17,337 nt of DNA, from contig NZ_JAIWNX010000098.1 of NCBI RefSeq assembly GCF_020217185.1, positions 1 through 17,337 on the forward strand, read 5' to 3'. The notes below the pieces were generated by a model, which was not told where the DNA came from, searched no databases, and saw only the letters and a program-made list of their open reading frames with translations. Both the position numbers and the translations under genes were made by a program. Origin of the DNA: Asticcacaulis sp. (lineage in GTDB: Bacteria; Pseudomonadota; Alphaproteobacteria; Caulobacterales; Caulobacteraceae). How positions within the stretch are numbered: the stretch's first letter is position 1; the number at the start of each line of letters is the position of its first letter. Positions 14,935 to 17,337 of the stretch are shown in pieces.

Positions 14935-14981
14935 CGTTCCCCTAAAACCAGCTTATATTTAGGGAACGGTTTAGGGAACGG
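14935..14981. promoter_or_regulatory. Tandem 12-bp repeat plus inverted copy directly before the integrase
   Basis: TTTAGGGAACGG occurs twice head-to-tail (14958-14969 and 14970-14981). An inverted near-copy, CGTTCCCCTAAA at 14935-14946, differs from the expected reverse complement by one extra C. The second direct copy runs into the GGAGGG ribosome site of int, so a protein bound here would block expression. Likely an operator for the AlpA-like protein or the integrase itself, or arm-type sites. Confidence 0.6.
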
Positions 14982-14990
14982 AGGGCAGTG

Positions 14991-16259
14991 ATGCCGAGAC
15001 GTGTTAGCCGCGCACTCACCGTCGCGGAGGTGAAGGCGAAGCCACCGGGCCGCTATGCGGACGGTGGCGGACTCTACTTGCTTGTGAAGTCTTCAGGAGC
15101 CCGCTCGTGGGTTTTCCGCTTCATGTTAAATGGCAAGGGACGGGACATCGGCCTTGGAACCGCAGTAGGCGACGGCTCAATCAGCCTGGCAAATGCGCGC
15201 CGCAAAGCCGATGATCTTCTCCGGATGGTTCGCGATGGTATCGACCCTCTTGCCGAAAGGTCAGAACGGCAGGCGGCTGCCAAAGCTCGGGACTCAGCCT
15301 TAGTCGCTTCGCAGATGACATTCCGGTCGGCGGCTCTGGCATATATTGCACTCAACGAAGGGAGCTGGCGAAACCCCAAACACAGACAACAGTGGTCCAA
15401 CACTCTCTCTACCTACGTGTTCCCGGTAATAGGTGACTTGCCTGTTGCCGAGGTTGATACACCGCACGTACTGCGGATTATTGAACCGCTTTGGCTGGCA
15501 AAACCTGAAACCGCGAGCCGGGTGCGGGGACGAATTGAAACTATTCTCGACTCCGCAAAGGCGAGAGGTTTCCGCACAGGCGAAAACCCTGCCCGATGGC
15601 GGGGTCACATTGCCCAAATTCTACCGCCCCGTAAGAGGCTATCCCGTGGCCATCACAAAGCGCTCCCCTCTGACGAAATTCCAGCCCTCATGGTCGCCCT
15701 CAGAAAACGTGATGCGCTTGCGGCAAGAGCTCTCGAATTCACCATACTCACTGCTGCGCGTACCGGGGAGGTTTTAGGAGCTGACTGGTCTGAGATTGAC
15801 TTCGACAATGCTGTTTGGACCGTGCCGAAAGAGCGGATGAAAGCAGGTGTAGAACACAGAGTGCCGCTTTCGGATCGGGCGGCGGAAATACTGCGGACGG
15901 TCGCGTGCCTTGGCGAAAGAAAGGTTTTTCCGGGTGAACGAGGAGACGCGCTCTCCGGGATGGCCATGACGCGACTTCTGAAGCGCATGGAGATAGATGT
16001 TACGGTGCACGGCTTCCGCTCCAGCTTTCGCGATTGGGCCGCCGAGCGCACGAACTACGCCCATGAAGTCTGCGAAATGGCGCTGGCGCATACCATCGGC
16101 AACAAGGCTGAAGCGGCCTATAGACGTGGGAGCCTGTTTGAGAAAAGACGGCGGCTTATGGATGAATGGGCCGTGTACTGCGCAAACGTGGTTTCCGGTA
16201 AACAAAGCGATCTTCAAATCATTGCGGGCCCAGGTAGCGATATCAATTCCGCCACTTGA
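14991..16259 (+). CDS. int: P4-type tyrosine recombinase/integrase
   Basis: The 422-aa protein catalyses site-specific insertion and excision of the element. The N-terminal arm-binding domain (DUF4102 type, about 8-90) shows PPGRYADGGGLYLLVKSSGARSWVFRF, typical of P4/CP4-type integrases. A SAM-like core-binding domain follows (about 105-200), then the catalytic domain with TAARTGEVLG (first catalytic Arg), HGFRSSFRDW (His-x-x-Arg), ALAHTIGN and the nucleophile Tyr in AAYRRGSLFEKRRRLMDEW. All catalytic residues are present, so the gene looks functional. GGAGGG precedes the ATG at 14991 by five bases; an adjacent GTG at 14988 is too close to it. The 12-bp tandem repeat overlaps this site. It ends convergently, overlapping the AlpA-like gene by 17 bp. 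The gene starts about 220 bp from the tRNA-like sequence, the usual layout. Confidence 0.95.
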   Translation: MPRRVSRALTVAEVKAKPPGRYADGGGLYLLVKSSGARSWVFRFMLNGKGRDIGLGTAVGDGSISLANARRKADDLLRMVRDGIDPLAERSERQAAAKARDSALVASQMTFRSAALAYIALNEGSWRNPKHRQQWSNTLSTYVFPVIGDLPVAEVDTPHVLRIIEPLWLAKPETASRVRGRIETILDSAKARGFRTGENPARWRGHIAQILPPRKRLSRGHHKALPSDEIPALMVALRKRDALAARALEFTILTAARTGEVLGADWSEIDFDNAVWTVPKERMKAGVEHRVPLSDRAAEILRTVACLGERKVFPGERGDALSGMAMTRLLKRMEIDVTVHGFRSSFRDWAAERTNYAHEVCEMALAHTIGNKAEAAYRRGSLFEKRRRLMDEWAVYCANVVSGKQSDLQIIAGPGSDINSAT

Positions 16260-16536
16260 ATTCCAACTGGGAGGCGCGATTGCCCGGCTTTGGCCGGGAC
16301 GCCTTCTTTGACGAGGCAAGCGCCTTGGTTCCGGGGTGCTCCTCGTGAGAAACCGTCCCCTTCAAAAAGCGCATCAGATCATCGTGCATGATGAGCCTCC
16401 GGCCACCGATTTTTACCGACGGCAGGTCGCCGCTGGACATACGCTCGTACAAGAACGAACGACCAAGACCTGAGGCCTTAACAGCTTCATTGACGCGATA
16501 GGCAAGCTTGCCCGACACTCCATTATGGTCAGCCAT
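16243..16536 (-). CDS. AlpA-like helix-turn-helix regulator / excisionase
   Basis: This 97-aa protein carries a MerR-like winged HTH at about residues 10-60: LAYRVNEAVKASGLGRSFLYERMSSGDLPSVKIGGRRLIMHDDLMRFL. The order of helix-turn-helix (VNEAVKASGLGRSFLYERM), then LPSVKIGGRRLI and a final helix, is diagnostic of the AlpA/HTH_17 group, whose members activate integrase expression or direct excision. The C-terminal 35 residues are basic and serine-rich, probably disordered. AAGGAGAT lies eight bases before the ATG at 16536. Its start overlaps the end of the upstream ribbon-helix-helix gene by eight bases, so the two are coupled. It converges on int, with 17 bp of shared 3' sequence. Confidence 0.85.
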   Translation of the reverse strand: MADHNGVSGKLAYRVNEAVKASGLGRSFLYERMSSGDLPSVKIGGRRLIMHDDLMRFLKGTVSHEEHPGTKALASSKKASRPKPGNRASQLEFKWRN

Positions 16537-16987
16537 AGTGACGATCTCCTTCTACGCCATAGGCATCCGATGACGCCTCATCATTCTCACTTTCGTTTCG
16601 CAAGCTGTATGCATTTGCAGATAGCTTTTGTTTTGCAAGCGCATCAGCTACACTCTTTGTGTACTTCTCATAGCGCTTCAATGCCGTGCGGCGCTCCGCC
16701 TCGTCGGGGCCTGGGACATGGGCGGTGAGGAGCAGATGAAGCCAGACGTGTTGGCTCTGAGACTGAATGATAAGGTCCACATCTGAGGCGAGTTTGCCTA
16801 TCTGCCGAGACAACCGGTCAAGCCGGTTGCGCAAGGCCTCGTCGCGCTGGTCCTCTCCCCCGCCCCTGATGTACTGGCGAAGGGCTGCCGTCACGATGGC
16901 CGATTTTGATGCGCCGGGCTTTGAGGCGAGATGCTCCAGTTCGGCGGTCAGTTCGTCGTCGAGATAGAGGTGATGGCGGGGTTTCAT
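16529..16987 (-). CDS. Ribbon-helix-helix (CopG-type) regulator of the transfer region
   Basis: Residues 1-45 form a ribbon-helix-helix DNA-binding fold: MKPRHHLYLDDELTAELEHLASKPGASKSAIVTAALRQYI, with the strand HHLYLD and the SKSAIV turn typical of CopG-type repressors. The following RLDRLSRQIGKLASDVDLIIQSQSQHVWLHLLLTA looks like a helical oligomerisation region, then a polar tail. Proteins of this layout are familiar from alphaproteobacterial Trb-type conjugative regions, near traG and trbB (established association, recalled). Here it lies between a relaxase and the AlpA-like gene, so it may repress the mobilization operon. I chose 16987 because GGA lies eight bases upstream; an ATG at 16993 would add two residues. 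The direct repeat TGCACCC-TGATCA-TGCACCC just upstream is a possible autoregulatory operator. Confidence 0.8.
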   Translation of the reverse strand: MKPRHHLYLDDELTAELEHLASKPGASKSAIVTAALRQYIRGGGEDQRDEALRNRLDRLSRQIGKLASDVDLIIQSQSQHVWLHLLLTAHVPGPDEAERRTALKRYEKYTKSVADALAKQKLSANAYSLRNESENDEASSDAYGVEGDRHYG

Positions 16988-17007
16988 GGGCATGATCCGC
17001 AGGGGTT

Positions 17008-17027
17008 TGCACCCTGATCATGCACCC
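17008..17027. promoter_or_regulatory. Candidate operator of the ribbon-helix-helix gene
   Basis: TGCACCC (17008-17014) and TGCACCC (17021-17027) are identical direct repeats flanking the palindrome TGATCA. They lie about 20 bp before the start codon. A looser inverted pair GGTTTGC (17004-17010)/GCAAACC (17041-17047) overlaps. Spacing and position fit an autorepressor site. Confidence 0.45.
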
Positions 17028-17109
17028 GTAAGGATCATCCGCAAACCACGCTATTCTACGCTACAGCTTCTATTCCCACGATTTGCGACTCATTCGCAGA
17101 CGCTTGTGG

Positions 17110-17337
17110 TCAGAATCCGATGCCGAGGCTCTTGGTGATGCCGAAACTCCAGTCGATGTCACGCCCGTGCATCACGCCCCCGATCTCCCGGCCGATCTGC
17201 TTTTCGAGGGTATCGCGCCACGGGACGAGGACGAAGTCTTGAGCACGTTCTACAATGGCAAAGGTCCCGCTGCTCAGTTCGGCCTTCCCCGTGAGTGTGC
17301 CTTCAAACCTCTCGTATTCGACGACGCGCCCAAACGG
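17110..17337 (-). CDS. C-terminus of a DUF3363-type relaxase / mobilization nuclease (N-terminus outside the window)
   Basis: Reading the minus strand from the window end gives 75 residues and a TGA at 17110-17112. The tail FAIVERAQDFVLVPWRDTLEKQIGREIGGVMHGRDIDWSFG resembles the C-terminus of relaxases annotated with DUF3363, whose end typically reads LVPWRPVLE...G..V.GI.RG..I.W..GR. These enzymes nick oriT and pilot the strand into the recipient. The catalytic N-terminus is not in the window. The gene precedes the ribbon-helix-helix gene on the same strand with a 122-bp gap, so the relaxase, regulator and AlpA-like gene may form one operon or two linked ones. Family call from recollection of the motif; no search was possible. 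Confidence 0.8.
   Translation of the reverse strand, partial: PFGRVVEYERFEGTLTGKAELSSGTFAIVERAQDFVLVPWRDTLEKQIGREIGGVMHGRDIDWSFGITKSLGIGF

Larger units (their letters stand above)
14598..14990. other. 393-bp gene-free junction between the chromosome and the mobile element
   Basis: The left part (14598-14767) is GC-rich, with the DUF1304 promoter region and a tRNA/tmRNA-like end. The middle holds a perfect 20-bp inverted repeat (14768-14814). The right part (14815-14990) turns AT-rich and carries repeated TCCGCCA and TTTAGGGAACGG motifs before the integrase. I see no protein gene. The shift in composition near 14815 fits an integration boundary. Confidence 0.6.
14768..17337. mobile_element. 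Left end of an integrative conjugative or mobilizable element, continuing past the window
   Basis: The stretch carries an intact P4-type tyrosine integrase, an AlpA-like regulator/excisionase, a ribbon-helix-helix regulator of a kind found in Trb-type transfer regions, and a DUF3363-type relaxase C-terminus. This set distinguishes an ICE or IME from a simple prophage. The left boundary is set at the inverted repeat next to the tRNA-like sequence by inference; the right boundary is not in the window. No type IV secretion gene is visible here, so self-transfer cannot be judged. Confidence 0.8.

Overview
The window looks like part of a GC-rich alphaproteobacterial chromosome, most likely Caulobacterales. 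The lineage call is inferred from gene content and order (dusB, ntrY-ntrX, dat, hfq-hflX; a fused ispDF; tmk-holB-tatD-MBL) and not from a database match; Asticcacaulis or Caulobacter relatives would fit.

Left block (1-8659, all minus strand). Read in the direction of transcription it runs dusB (tRNA dihydrouridine synthase), ntrY (membrane sensor kinase), ntrX (response regulator, translationally coupled to ntrY), two tandem intrinsic terminators, dat (D-amino-acid aminotransferase), hfq, hflX, and a secreted family-35 glycoside hydrolase cut by the window start. The usual ntrB-ntrC pair between dusB and ntrY is missing, and the ntrX AAA+ domain lacks a recognisable GAFTGA sigma-54 contact motif. 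Several inverted repeats sit in the gaps; one encloses the ribosome binding site of the glycosidase.

Middle block (8722-14597). A plus-strand ispDF (two steps of the MEP isoprenoid pathway) diverges from dusB. It converges, across a 240-bp AT-rich gap, on a tight minus-strand cluster: rlpA, tmk, holB, tatD and an MBL-fold hydrolase, where tmk-holB-tatD-MBL are separated by 1-nt gaps or a 4-nt overlap. dacF and metG, which often sit inside this cluster in relatives, are absent. A small DUF1304 membrane protein lies upstream of rlpA.

Right block (about 14670-17337). This is the left end of an integrative mobile element. In order it shows a tRNA/tmRNA T-arm-like sequence, a perfect 20-bp inverted repeat, an AT-rich leader with repeated motifs, an intact P4-type tyrosine integrase, an AlpA-like excisionase/regulator convergent with it, a ribbon-helix-helix (CopG-type) regulator, and the C-terminus of a DUF3363-type relaxase running off the window. 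Integrase, AlpA factor and relaxase together suggest an integrative conjugative or mobilizable element. Its cargo lies outside the window. The parts least explained by standard annotation are the element boundary and the repeat-rich control regions.
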